64,000 nt of DNA, from the NCBI GenBank assembly GCA_022828595.1, contig JAKGHH010000004.1, positions 23,568,372 to 23,632,371 of the forward strand. Reading direction: 5' to 3'. The notes beneath the pieces are model-generated. The model was given only the letters and a program-made list of their open reading frames with translations, was not told where the DNA came from and ran no database searches. Position 1 is the first letter of the stretch. Each line of letters begins with the position of its first letter. The stretch comes from Nelumbo lutea. Taxonomy: Eukaryota > Streptophyta > Magnoliopsida > Proteales > Nelumbonaceae. The translations under genes were made by a program, and so were the position numbers. Shown one piece after another: positions 1 through 9,513 of this stretch.

Positions 1-647
1 GCCTGGATTTCCTTCCTCATAGCTTCCCTCCATTTCTCACTTTTCATTGCCTCAGAAAAGCTAGTGGGCTCAGCTCCTATAGTGACAGCAGCTAAGAAAG
101 CTTGATGTCTAGCAAAGAAATTAGTATATGTCACATAATTCGTTATGGGATAGGGAGTCGTACCTGAGGACTCTGATTCAGAGTTGGCTTGAGTGTGAAT
201 GGGGCCTTTCAAGCATTGAGCAGTGTAGGTCACGTAGGGCTTCAACAAAACAAACGGCGTGTGATGCCAATGTCCCCTACCAAGTTGCTCTTCTGGTGTC
301 GTTTGTGGTGTTGGATCCACATTAATTTTGTCATCACTGCCATCAATTCCCACTTCCTTCACACTCTCTTCTTCTCCATGCTCCTCATCTCTTCCATCAT
401 CATTATTCTCAAGGCTCCCCCTATCACAGATGTCAGCTGCATCACTCCCCCTGTCTTTATTCCCTCTGTGGCTATGCAAAATATCATCATCAACTCCGGC
501 ATCAACTGGTGCAATGGCTGGGCCAGTTTTGTCTCCCATAGTGGCTTATGAACCAGCGACATATGAAAATATATTCTCATGGAAGACTACATCACGGGAG
601 ACAAAATATTCACCTCTTTCAACGTCGTATACACGCAAACCTTTCTT

Positions 648-1448
648 TCAGTAGGGATAACCCACAAAAACACACTTCCTACTCCTTTCTCCAAACTTAT
701 CCTTGTCTCGAGGACTCCAATGAGCATAGCAGAGACAGCCAAATGCTCTCATGTGCTCATATTGAGGTGGCATCCCGAACAGTACCTCATACGAAGTCTT
801 CCCGCCAAGTACAGAAGAAGGTGTCATATTTATCAAGTATCCGACGGTTAAGGCACACTCCCCCCAAAAACCAATGGGCAAGCCTGCTTGAAATCTCATT
901 GCTCTTGCAACATTCAAGATATGCCTGTGTTTTCTCTCCATCCGACCATTTTGTTGCGGTGTCCCAACACACGAAATTTTATGCAGAATGCCATGAGTCT
1001 CAAAGCATGATTTCAAGCTTTTAAATTATGTTCCATTATCACTTCGAACAGTCCTGACTTGCTTGCCAAACTGACGTTCTACCATGGCACAAAATTTCTC
1101 AATAATATGTGCTATTTCACTTTTTTCCAATAACAAGTATACCCACATAGCACGAGAATAATCATCAATAATGGTTAGAAAGTAAACTGCACCACAAGAG
1201 GCAGGTACTTTATAGGCGCCCCATGTATCACAATGAATTAGAGAGAAACAATCATCAGCTTTATGTTTACTTTCAGGAAAATTTTCTCGTGTTTGTTTTG
1301 CTCTGTAACAAACATCACATGGCTTATCTCCTTCAGTTCTACTATTTAATTTATCTACTTTAGAGAGAAAAGATAATATCTGTTTAGACGGATGCCCTAA
1401 TCTATGATGCCATAACTCCCATTCATCCATACCTCTTGTTCTATTCAC
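648..1448 (-). pseudogene. copia integrase, split by an in-frame TAA
   Basis: The zinc-binding N-terminal domain (H-H-C-C, residues HRLGH...CDVC) and the DDE core are in one frame across 648-1448. A TAA at 1026-1028 comes directly after the second catalytic Asp motif (SDNGT), where the family has a Glu codon. A single base change would explain it (inference). The downstream half keeps the QQNGRMERKH motif and the FVGYP motif near its end, then meets a TGA at 648-650. Everything else across these 267 codons is open, so this part decayed only lightly. Confidence 0.88.
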
Positions 1449-1490
1449 CCGAACCGGTGCTGCTCCTCTAAAATGATAGACCCCATCACA

Positions 1491-1946
1491 CTATTCACCC
1501 ACGCCGATCAAAATCCTCGAGGTTTGGTCCTGTATCACACATAGCTTGTCAATAAAAGTGACAGTACATTTTATCTCTTGCAATAACTTTGCTACGGAAA
1601 TAAGGGTGCAATTCATTCTTGGTACAAAAAGCACATGATGCAAATAAATATTTCCACCCAAATGTAAAGTCCCTTCCTTCACTGCGGTGGTTTGCTTTCC
1701 ATTGGGAAGTCCCACCGGACACGGTGTAATATTCTGTGCATCCATCAATAAGTTAATTTCTCCAGTCATATGGTGCGACGCCCCGGAATCAATTATCCAA
1801 TCAATAGAATTTTTCTTACCAGAGAGTTTTTCATTAGTCATGGTTTTGTAAGCATCAAACATGCTTACGAGAGACTGCCACTGCCCGTTATTAAGCCCGT
1901 TTAGTTCGGTCCTGTTTCTGTTACTCACAGCTGCATTATTACCCAC
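1491..1946 (-). pseudogene. copia aspartic protease region
   Basis: An open stretch of about 150 codons within the copia element. It carries DSGASHHMTG, the catalytic Asp loop of Ty1/copia aspartic proteases, followed by the usual beta-rich sequence (LPNGKQ, LHHVLFVP). Upstream in the same frame only a Gly-rich tail with two stops is left of Gag, so the protease no longer sits in a full polyprotein. It ends at a TAG at 1491-1493, and the 1449-1490 link to integrase is not open. No methionine start is needed because this is an internal domain. Confidence 0.85.
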
Positions 1947-2020
1947 CTCACGCCCTGATTATGATTGAACAGCATAAGTTTTTGTTGAACCTCAGTCACG
2001 TCCACCAGAGGGTCCACCTA

Positions 2021-2745
2021 GTCAACGTAACATGGGGTCTGTCAACGTAACTCGTCAGCAACTGCTCAACTTTAGGAAACATGTCTCTATCAACCTGTCC
2101 GCTACAACAAATAGTAATGGCCAGAGGTGCGTCACAGACTCAGGCTTCATCTTCAATGTCCGGTCGGTCGGGTGTCGTCGGCATAACGCCACGTGGATCT
2201 ACACCGGAAGCCAAAAAGGATCAGTTCGGATTTGGCGGGAGCGGAAGGAATATGTTGGGGTTCTACACCGTCGAAGCCCCTGGCTTGAAGATCACCCCTA
2301 CTGTCGATCGAACGAAGATTGCAGACACAGACTGAGAAGGTAAGAAATCTTGAAGACGAAGACTGAACCGAAGGATTGCAGAGTGCAGACTGAGCCACAC
2401 CTCTGTGCAGTGTGCAACGGTGGTCGGCGGTGGTGGGAGCGGAAGCAATATGTCAGGGTTCTACACCATCGAAGTCCCTGGCTTGAAGATCACCTCTACT
2501 GTCGATCGAACGAAGATTGCAGATGCAGACTGAGAAGGTAAGAAATCTTGATGACGAAGACTGAACTAAAGGATTGCAGAGTGCAGACTGAGTCGCACCT
2601 CTATGCAGTGTGCCACGGCGGTCAGCGGTGGCGGGAGCGGAAGCAATATGTTGGGGTTCTACACCGTCGAAGCCCCTGGCTTGAAGATCGCCCCTACTGT
2701 CATCCTCATTAAGAGTTGGGGCCAGCGGTGGAGGCGGATCCTGTT
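2021..2745. repeat. 198-bp direct tandem repeat, 2.5 copies, in the copia leader
   Basis: Units start near 2236, 2434 and 2632. The GGGAGCGGAAG box recurs at exactly 198-bp spacing (2237, 2435, 2633). Each unit carries GGTTCTACACC, CTGGCTTGAAGATC and GAAGATTGCAGA boxes. The third unit stops at about 2700, where a different sequence leads into the histone copy. The spacing is a multiple of three, so a frame stays open through the units, but no known protein is recognisable. Two 11-bp copies of GTCAACGTAAC lie at about 2023 and 2040, at the border with the gag tail. The array occupies the place where gag should be. Confidence 0.85.
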
Positions 2746-3189
2746 GCACGCAGGAAGCCGCTCGCTACCAAGGCAACTCGTAAATCTGTACCGACCACTG
2801 GAGGTGTGAAGAAATCTCACAGATACTTTCCAGGAACCGTTGCCCTCCGTGAAATTCGTAAGTACCAGAAGACGACGGAGCTCCTCATCAGGAAACTTCC
2901 ATTCTAGAGGCTTGTTCGTGAAATCGCTCAGGACTTCAAGACGGATCTCTGTTTCCAAGGCCACGCTGTGTTGGCTTTGCAGGAGGCGGCCGAGGCATAC
3001 CTAGTGGGACTGTTTGAAGACGCTAACCTCTGTGTCATCCATGCCAAGCAAGTCACGATCATGCCCAAGGACATCCAGTTGACTCATAGGATCCATGGTG
3101 AGAGGGCCTGCAGCTGGTGTTTCCAAAGACAGAGAGATGGCTCTGCTCGCAATTCCACGGGAGGAAAGGCACCTAGGAAGTCGCTCTGA
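2746..3189 (+). pseudogene. Circularly permuted histone H3.3 retrocopy
   Basis: The plus strand encodes histone H3 from about residue 15 to the C-terminal GERA (2746-3108). A 28-bp linker follows, then an ATG at 3137 and the H3 N-terminus as far as APRKSL (3169-3186). The two H3 ends overlap by 18 nt (15 match), so the copy looks like a whole H3 opened at codons 15-20 and closed through its termini. Diagnostic residues are T31, Y41, H87 and L90, the plant H3.3 set. No introns are present, although plant H3.3 genes have them, so a reverse-transcribed origin is likely (inference). It is dead: codon 68 is TAG (2905-2907), the stop after GERA is lost, and about 13 bp are missing just after ATG-GCT. 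It lies antisense to the copia element. Confidence 0.92.
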
Positions 3190-3194
3190 TACCA
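3183..3194 (-). other. Primer-binding site, initiator tRNA-Met type
   Basis: On the minus strand this reads TGGTATCAGAGC, the standard complement of the 3' end of plant initiator tRNA-Met used by Ty1/copia elements. It sits two bases inside the LTR end (TTTTCA), as expected. It fixes the element's direction: the 5' LTR lies to the right and the coding region to the left. Confidence 0.9.
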
Positions 3195-3196
3195 TG

Positions 3197-3400
3197 TGAA
3201 AACCTTTGTGTTTCATTCCTACTCGTTATACAAGGCACAACCATATATATATACATACAATCTATGCCTGAAATTTAGGAGTAGGAGACTCACTGAGGAT
3301 AAGATACATGCATGCATGAGAAGAGTTAGTAATGCATGCAAATTTCCTTGTCCATGACGAATTCCAATATCCGCATTCCTTAATTATTAAAAAAAAAATG
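3197..3400 (-). repeat. Inner part of the copia 5' LTR
   Basis: The LTR edge is TG at 3197-3198 on the plus strand, next to the PBS. Reading on the minus strand, a TATA-rich run (about 3241-3260) lies some 45-60 bp before the LTR end, a plausible U3/R promoter position. The outer edge cannot be placed because the 3' LTR is outside the window; 3400 is only a working limit. Confidence 0.55.
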
Positions 3401-4152
3401 ACCTTTGGAAGTGCCCATATAGCTAAATAATATTTTTTTTCTTCCTTTCAATTTTGAACCCCACACATCGTTGTGAGCAGAGTAGACATGTTACTTTGTC
3501 AGTCATTATCCACCCCATATGCAATCCTCGGACTGGGTCGACATACCCAGTTGGCTTAGATAACCTCATGTGCACATTTTAAATTTAAAACTCAGGATCT
3601 AAAATTGGAGTAACACCACACTGCCAAATATGGCATTCCAATTGATTCAGTTGATAAGGTCTCTAGCAGATATTTGGGATTGAATCGATTGATTCCCACT
3701 CTCACCACCACTCACCAGTCACCACCCATGTTGGTAGGGCTATGGATATGGGGAATGGGCTACCTCCGCTGTGTAGCCCATGAAGCCAACAAAAAAGAAA
3801 GTAATTGAGTTGGTTGCTCAGCATCACTCTCATGGTGGAGGTGTACAACCAAACCTGCCTAACAGCACTGTCGTATGGGTCTCAAGAAACACTGCCATAT
3901 CAATGCCATGCAGATGTTTTGAGCAATTTTTTTTATTGGATTAATTCAACTAAAAGCAGTTTTATCTCTTGTTCTAAGGTGTGTTTTTACCTCTTTTATC
4001 CTATGTGGTGTCTAATGGCTTCTAAATTCTTAAATCAAAATAATCAATTATGCACCAAAATCTATTTACAACTCTCCTGCGTGCTCACCCTTCTGATTTC
4101 CAAGGTAAGCAACATTTATAATACCCACAAAACCCTAAGTTTTTTTTTTTTT
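3401..4152. other. Spacer without recognisable gene
   Basis: Mixed AT-rich sequence. The open frame at 3805-4173 has no domain and low-complexity composition. A stretch at 3630-3790 resembles degenerate interspersed repeats but has no clear ends. Confidence 0.5.
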
Positions 4153-4515
4153 TGGCAATCCATGAAAATCTGAGCTTGGATATGCTATCCACACAGCCAC
4201 ACTCTATCCATAGGACACTACAGCCATACATTGAAAATACCTTTTGTACTGGTATATGTTGTCTCTAGCAGGGACCAGCGTGATGCATGAGATTTATTAA
4301 GGAAAAATGAAACAATAGAAATTAATAACTATTATAAGGAAGGACGCAATGTTGCTTAAATAATTGGTTATAAAAATAATTTAGTTATTTAGTTTTATTA
4401 TTTGCTTGGCTTGTTTAGCAACCCATGAAAACCTGAGCTTCAAACCCACACCCTGTCCATAGGACATACAGCCATACATCAAAAACATCTTTTGTACTCA
4501 TATATGTTGCCATTC
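4153..4515. repeat. About 110-bp direct repeat pair flanking a Helitron-end fragment
   Basis: 4153-4264 and 4418-4515 are diverged copies of the same sequence. Shared blocks include CATGAAAA.CTGAGCTT, TCCATAGGACA, CAGCCATACAT and TTTTGTACT..TATATGTTG. Between them is a segment starting CTAGCAGGGACC that matches the Helitron-like 3' end at 9514. The order is repeat, insert, repeat, with a period of about 265 bp. Confidence 0.7.
4265..4410 (-). mobile_element. Helitron-like 3'-end fragment
   Basis: The sequence starts CTAG (4265-4268) and continues CAGGGACC..CGTGATGCA..GAGATTTATTAAG. This aligns closely with the 3' terminus of the larger element at 9514 (CTAGCGGGGAC...GATGCACAAGATTTATTAAG). 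The subterminal hairpin is decayed here. No 5' end was found, so this is a solo 3' fragment. Confidence 0.55.
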
Positions 4516-4818
4516 ATAGGGAGATATTCCCAACAAGATTTAAAGTTTTAATACAATTGATATGCCAAACAGGGCATATTAGCCTTTAACAACACATGCT
4601 TCTGATTAGTTTTTTTGTTTTTTTCTAAATAATTTCTGGGGGGGGGGTTCAATACAAGGCCTATCTACCCCTGAAAGAGGTCTTTGATCTTGATTCCCCA
4701 AAATGTAATGTCTTGTGGGTATTATGGGTTGCACATCCAAACTATGAAAAAATCTTAGTGATGTCATTCGTTGGTCCAAAAATTAGATCATGATCAAGAG
4801 TATACAAAAGCACTTTTA

Positions 4819-5121
4819 GGGTCAGTTTGGTTTGCAGAAATAGGGGTCTGGAATTGGAATCAGAATGGGTTATTCCGATTCCAACTGTTTGGTTGGGTAG
4901 AATCAGAATCCCATTTCCATTTCTGCTGGAATGACATTCCTCCATTTGAGGGAATGTCCATTCCCTGTCCCTCCCTTAGGAATGGAATCCCATTCTTACT
5001 TATTTTAATTCCTATTCTCATTCCTGTTTGAACCAAATAGGAATGGATCATTCCAATTCCAATTCCAAAAAATTTCAATTCTGATTTCGATTCCAATTCC
5101 AACCACAAACCAAATGGACCC
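4819..5121. mobile_element. PIF/Harbinger (Tourist-like) MITE, 303 bp
   Basis: The left end GGGTCAGTTTGGTTTG pairs with the right end CAAACCAAATGGACCC as a terminal inverted repeat of about 16 bp. The element is flanked by TTA on both sides (4816-4818 and 5122-5124), the 3-bp target duplication of PIF/Harbinger elements. The interior is rich in GGAATGGAATTCC-like blocks and forms a long imperfect foldback. It has no coding capacity. Confidence 0.88.
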
Positions 5122-5124
5122 TTA

Positions 5125-6718
5125 GTTTTCTCATCATGACTCCTCATTAATTAAAAATGGTGCATTGTGATCATTCATGCACCAACTAACAGAGAAGATA
5201 AAGTAATAAAATTAAGAGTGCTTCTTAGCATTGTTAAAAGTGAGATTAATAAGATGATAGTATCCTCCTAAATATCACAGCCATGGCTAAGTACATGCAC
5301 GTAAAAGAAATATATAACTATAGAATACTAGAGGTGATATTCCGCTTACCCATCACACCGTTGATCTGGAATATTACCAATTGCAGTAATAAATGGGCCA
5401 TATGAGATTCACAATAGGCTTAATGTATTGTTGGAGACACATAATTAACCTTATTATTCCCTAAAATATAAATATAATATTTAAAAAAATACCGACATAA
5501 ACACATGGTATACTCCCTACTGGAATCTGCGATTCACCAGAAGCCTTACAAAGGGATTGATTTAATTAACAATACCACAGTTGTCCAAACAAGTGATAAT
5601 CCCAGCACCGAAATCCCATATGCGGACAGCTCTCTTTTACTAAATATATAATTTCAATTCTTTTGCTTGGAGAAATCTAATATAAGACATGGTACAATCA
5701 TAGAGGGAAACGACAATACTTGCTATGAACACAACTCGCAGAAGCACATGGACTCATTAATGGATAAATCCGAACCTCAAAAGAAAAAGGAAAAAGAAAA
5801 AGGAAAGAAAAAAAGTTTATTGGAGGGTACAACAAGCAAGTCCTATCAAACGCATTGGTTGATGAGTTTGGTTTTTAGCCCAGGAGAGACACCTGCTTAA
5901 AGCGCTGTCCATCAAATGGTGGGTCCAATGTGCAGTCGTGGATTGTAACAGAACCCATCATGGTAATCGGGTCCGGGGCAACCCATCAACACTCAACTTT
6001 ACTCAGTGCAGAGGAGGTAGCCAAGACAATGGAGATGGAGACTGAACCATTTGCACATAAAGTGGACTCATTTCATGTTAGTTTCTATATAGCCAGCATT
6101 TGAACCCATATAGTTTCATTTGAAATGGCTTGTATTTTTTGTATTTTTGTATTTCACTAACGGCTGAGAATTTATTACAAGTTTTAAATAGTCATTATTT
6201 TTACTAGTTAGAAGAAGTGATTTGTTATAAATTAAAAAAATATATATATTAAAAATGATAGGGGTCGAAAAAAGACATAAATAAAACTAATATAACCATT
6301 AATAATTTAATAGTGAATATAGCTTTAAATAGAATGGATTGATGGTACTGAAATGTAAATAAAAATAGTAAAAAAATCTGAAATGTAAATAAACCCATGA
6401 AACCGCTTTATTTGCCTGGCATCCAAGATTCCAAGCAGCAGTATGGCTCAGCTATTTACATGGTATTATATTTATAATAAAAGGTTGTAGTTTATATCTC
6501 ATGAAAGTTATTTTTAAGTAAACTAAATAAAATGTTCAGGTAAACTATAACATTTGAATCAAGGTTGGAGTACAATGAAGAACAGGAAAAAGAAATGCAA
6601 ATTTACTGTGGAACAGGCAACTTTGCCTCTTGTAATACAAGCATAAATCTGTAGGTTTCCGAGCCCAAACAAAGGTTTCAACTTTTGATATAATTAGTAT
6701 TTTTAGTTTTTTTACTCT
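5125..6718. other. Spacer, no gene seen
   Basis: AT-rich. The short frame at 5667-5900 is lysine-rich low complexity (A/G-rich tract at 5778-5815) with no domain. No splice-linked coding blocks are visible on either strand. Confidence 0.5.
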
Positions 6719-6833
6719 ACACCCTATCAACATGATCTGACACCACACATTTCATATACAGTGGATTCCACTTTTATAATGGGCCTCAGTTTCACCGTAA
6801 AATGTGCGGTGCCAGATGATGTTGATAGGGTGT
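6719..6833. mobile_element. 115-bp foldback (hairpin) element
   Basis: The left arm ACACCCTATCAACATGATCT (continuing into GACACC.CACATTT) is answered by the right arm ending in GATGTTGATAGGGTGT. The arms pair over about 36 bp with few mismatches, around a 40-bp loop containing CCACTTTTATAATGGG. A related but unfolded sequence (GTGGGTCCCACTTTTATGGTGGG, then GTGTTGAAACATGTTTT) occurs at about 23284-23370. Confidence 0.7.
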
Positions 6834-7153
6834 TAGAACATGTTTTGTTGTTGGTAGGAGATCAAAATAATATTTTGGGTCTCTGATTAGAACCCCACCA
6901 ATCAAATTCAACTCAAATCCATATATTAATTAAATTGAACTTCGTATAAACAGGTGGAAGTGCAGCAATTAGGGGGAATTCTTTCTTTCTTCAGTTTGAA
7001 ACCTTATTAGAGATCATGACCCTCATGTGGCTTGGCATAAACAAGTGTGGATTTCTAGCTTATCCACTAAGATCTTTGTGTTTATGTGAAAACTTCTCAA
7101 TGGCGCCTTGTCTATTGATACTGTGATTAGAAAGCGTGAGATTCAATTGAGTT

Positions 7154-7336
7154 CACATCTCCGCCCCACAAGGGGCCACCCCTACAGCACATCCCTGTCG
7201 TGTATTGGAAACATCTCCATTCCAATACATGACAGGGATGTGCTGGTATTATCATCAGGAGATGTTTTCAATACAGGGCGGGGATGTGCTGTGGGGTGTT
7301 GTGGGGCAGCCCCTTGTGGGCAGAGATGTGATCTTG
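7154..7336. mobile_element. Foldback insertion inside the LINE fragment
   Basis: About 65-bp arms (7154-7219 and 7258-7330) are inverted copies of each other: CACATCTCCGCCCCACAAGG faces CCTTGTGGGCAGAGATGTG, and ACAGCACATCCCTG faces GGGGATGTGCTGT. The loop holds a further inverted copy of the middle module (CCAATACATGACAGGGATG). It is flanked by ATTCAATTGAGTTCA (7141-7155) and ATTCAATTAACTTCA (7337-7351), 13 of 15 identical, which looks like a target duplication of LINE sequence. Confidence 0.7.
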
Positions 7337-7482
7337 ATTCAATTAACTTCAAAGTGTTGTTGTTGTGGCCAGCCTAGTGTTGAGAGTCTTAACCATACTT
7401 TTGTTAATGATGCTTTGGTGAGCAAACTTTTTGGATCAACTTTAGCACAAACACTTGATTGATCGGTGATGCCTATGGTGGA

Positions 7483-7922
7483 TAGGGGTGGCAACGAGCC
7501 AAGCTTTTCACAAGATGTTCGAGCTCAACTTGACTCGGTTTCAGCCAAGTTCGATCTCGAGCTCGAGTCCAATTCAGTGACTCAATTATTAAACGAGTAG
7601 AGCTCGAGCTTACTAGAGCTCGGCTCGTGAGGCTTGCGAGCCAGTTCGAATATATGTATATATATAAAATAAATAAAATTATACAAAATAATATATAATA
7701 AAAATATTATAATTATTAATTATTATAATTCTTAAATTTTAAATATAATATATATATATATATACTTTTTATTTTTTATAAAATATTTTTTCTAAATATT
7801 TTTATAATAAAATATTTTTATAAAATATAAAACAAATCGAGCTCGAGCTCGAGCCTTGTAAAATAGTCTCAAGCCAAGCTAGAGCATGATACTATTCAGC
7901 TCGGCTCGATTCAAATCTACCC
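7483..7922. mobile_element. hAT-type MITE, 440 bp
   Basis: Begins TAGGGGTGGCAACGAGCC and ends TCTACCC, with subterminal inverted GAGCTCGAGC/GGCTCG motifs. An 8-bp flanking repeat, ATGGTGGA (7475-7482) and ATAGTGGA (7923-7930), matches 7 of 8, as hAT target duplications should. The interior is AT-rich (TATATA, AATAAT) and non-coding. Confidence 0.8.
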
Positions 7923-8297
7923 ATAGTGGAGTAGAGCTGTTAAAAATTCTCAAATACATCATCTTGTAAGAATTCTTCCTTCTATTTTACTTTGGGAGAT
8001 GTGGAAAGAAAGGACCGAAGGTTTGAGGGAAAGGGAATGGCTTCCTCTATAATGCTCAAGCGAATTAAAATTTGGTTTTTAGAAATCAAATTTTATTGTT
8101 CTTCAAATGTTAAACATACCTTTGGTTCCACAGGATATGCTTTGTCTAATTATTATGGTGATACCTCTTCTCTGTTAGCAGAATGTAAAGCGCACTATGA
8201 TGGGTTTTATTTGTGCCATCAAAATCGAATTGAACTTGGTATGAATACATTAATACAAAAACCAGTTCAGTGGATATATTGAGCTGAAATTACTGTT

Positions 8298-8584
8298 CAA
8301 TGTTTTAAAAGTTAACTGGGATCGCTTTGACCACCGGTTTTCTGATCAATGGTTCAATCGTCTGGTTCAAATGAATGGTCTATTCCAAATTCAAAAAAAT
8401 AAAATAAAATAATAAACAGACAAAACTGTTGTTTCAATCAAATGGGTTGATGGTTTGATTATTCGAGTCAATGAATCGTTAACCAAATCAATGATTTCTG
8501 GTCAAATAATATTAAGGGTGAAACATGGGTGGTTCCTGGCCTGTGCGGTCCAACTATCGGGTCAATTACAGTTTGAAAACACTG
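8298..8584. mobile_element. hAT-like MITE of the CATGGTTTTCAAA family
   Basis: Left end CAATGTTTTAAAAG and right end GTTTGAAAACACTG form imperfect TIRs. Flanks TTACTGTT (8290-8297) and CAACTGTT (8585-8592) match 6 of 8. The interior has the family's GGTTCAATCG/GGTTCAAATG motifs. It sits just after the LINE fragment. Confidence 0.65.
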
Positions 8585-8592
8585 CAACTGTT

Positions 8593-9513
8593 ATTTACCC
8601 CCGAATCAATTTAAAGCTTCCGAAAAAATGAAATTAAGAGAAAAACATTATTACTGAGAGAGAACATCCTTGGGTTAGGGACGGAATCGTTGAGGCCATG
8701 ATCGAAAACATGTAATTAATTAGAGTAGGATGATGATGATGATGATGATGAGGTTAGAATGTTTGCACGAGGTTGGACAATTCAAGAGAAGACTTTGTCA
8801 AAATGAGAAACCTTATCTCTTACTATGTACCTACCGAGTATGATCGCATCTAAAGTTAGTAAACAGACGAAGTGCAAACGTATAGAGAGGAATTGTCCAG
8901 CCTCTCGACAAAGACAGACAGCATGACTAGTTCATTTTCAGGACCATCGAAACGCCAAGGCCGAATTAAGATGTGTTTGAGCTCAAGCTCTCATAAAGCT
9001 AAACATGTACTAGCTGAAAGCTTCTTCTGCCTCTACCATGGCTGAAAATTAATGACAGAATTTGGTGAGATAACCCTAGCTAATTAATTAATTAATGTTC
9101 ATTAGCATCGCTTCATGCATGAATCCTTTTCTTGGCAGTAGCCTAGAATTTGGGAGGGGAAATGACATCTCCCAAATCAATGAATCATCACCTACTCACC
9201 TACCTATCTCTCCATTTATGAGAAGGAAAGGGGAAATGACATCTCCATGGGATGGGATGTTGAAGAAGTAACCACTACTCAGCTAATTAGTCTTTCAAGT
9301 AATTAACTTCTCCAGAAGCTTGCACTTGCTTGAGGGCTTTCACTAAAGTTTCAAAGGAAACTTAGTTTCTATATTTGTATTAAATATATGATATGATGAT
9401 TTTCCCATATATAGCTGCTATATCTTAACTTCTCAAAAAACAATATATTAACTAGAGATTTTATTCTATTATAAACCAGCTCATTCTCCTAAGTCTTCAT
9501 TTATTTCATGACA
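8593..9513. other. Spacer, no gene seen
   Basis: Contains a short GAT triplet run (about 8730-8750) and otherwise unremarkable sequence with stops in all frames. Confidence 0.5.

Larger units (their letters stand above)
1..2020 (-). pseudogene. Ty1/copia retrotransposon gag-pol remnant (protease, integrase, start of RT)
   Basis: Read on the minus strand, this is a decayed copia polyprotein in the order protease, integrase, reverse transcriptase. A short Gly-rich Gag tail lies at about 1947-2020. The protease (1491-1946) has the active-site motif DSGASHHMTG. The gag-pre-integrase zinc-binding motif (HRLGH, then CDVC) and the first two integrase catalytic Asp (HCDTWG, RSDNGT) lie in 1029-1448. 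The third acidic residue region (QQNGRMERKH) lies in 651-1016. At 1-110 the typical start of the copia RT (EP..F.EAM....W..AM..EI) runs off the left edge. In-frame stops at 1026-1028, 648-650 and 1491-1493, plus further stops before the RT, make the copy non-autonomous. Protease and integrase are unequivocal; the 110-650 stretch is recognised only by position and short motifs. Confidence 0.9.
6960..8283 (+). pseudogene. LINE (non-LTR retrotransposon) C-terminal fragment, interrupted twice
   Basis: Three blocks read in order as the tail of a plant LINE ORF2. 7020-7153 resembles the zf-RVT region (AWHKQVW.SSLSTKIFVFMWKLL.GALSIDT). 7350-7460 continues it with the Cys cluster and PSVESLNHTF. 8000-8283 resembles an RNase H domain (ALSNYYGDTSSLLAECKA.YDG). 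The frame is broken by a foldback insertion at about 7154-7336, by a hAT MITE (7483-7922) and by stops. The reverse transcriptase itself is absent. Assignment rests on motif spacing from memory; a translated search would settle it. Confidence 0.65.

Noticed and set aside
128..1024. Plus-strand open frames over the left end
   Set aside because: They are antisense shadows of the copia integrase and RT start, which is clearly coded on the minus strand.
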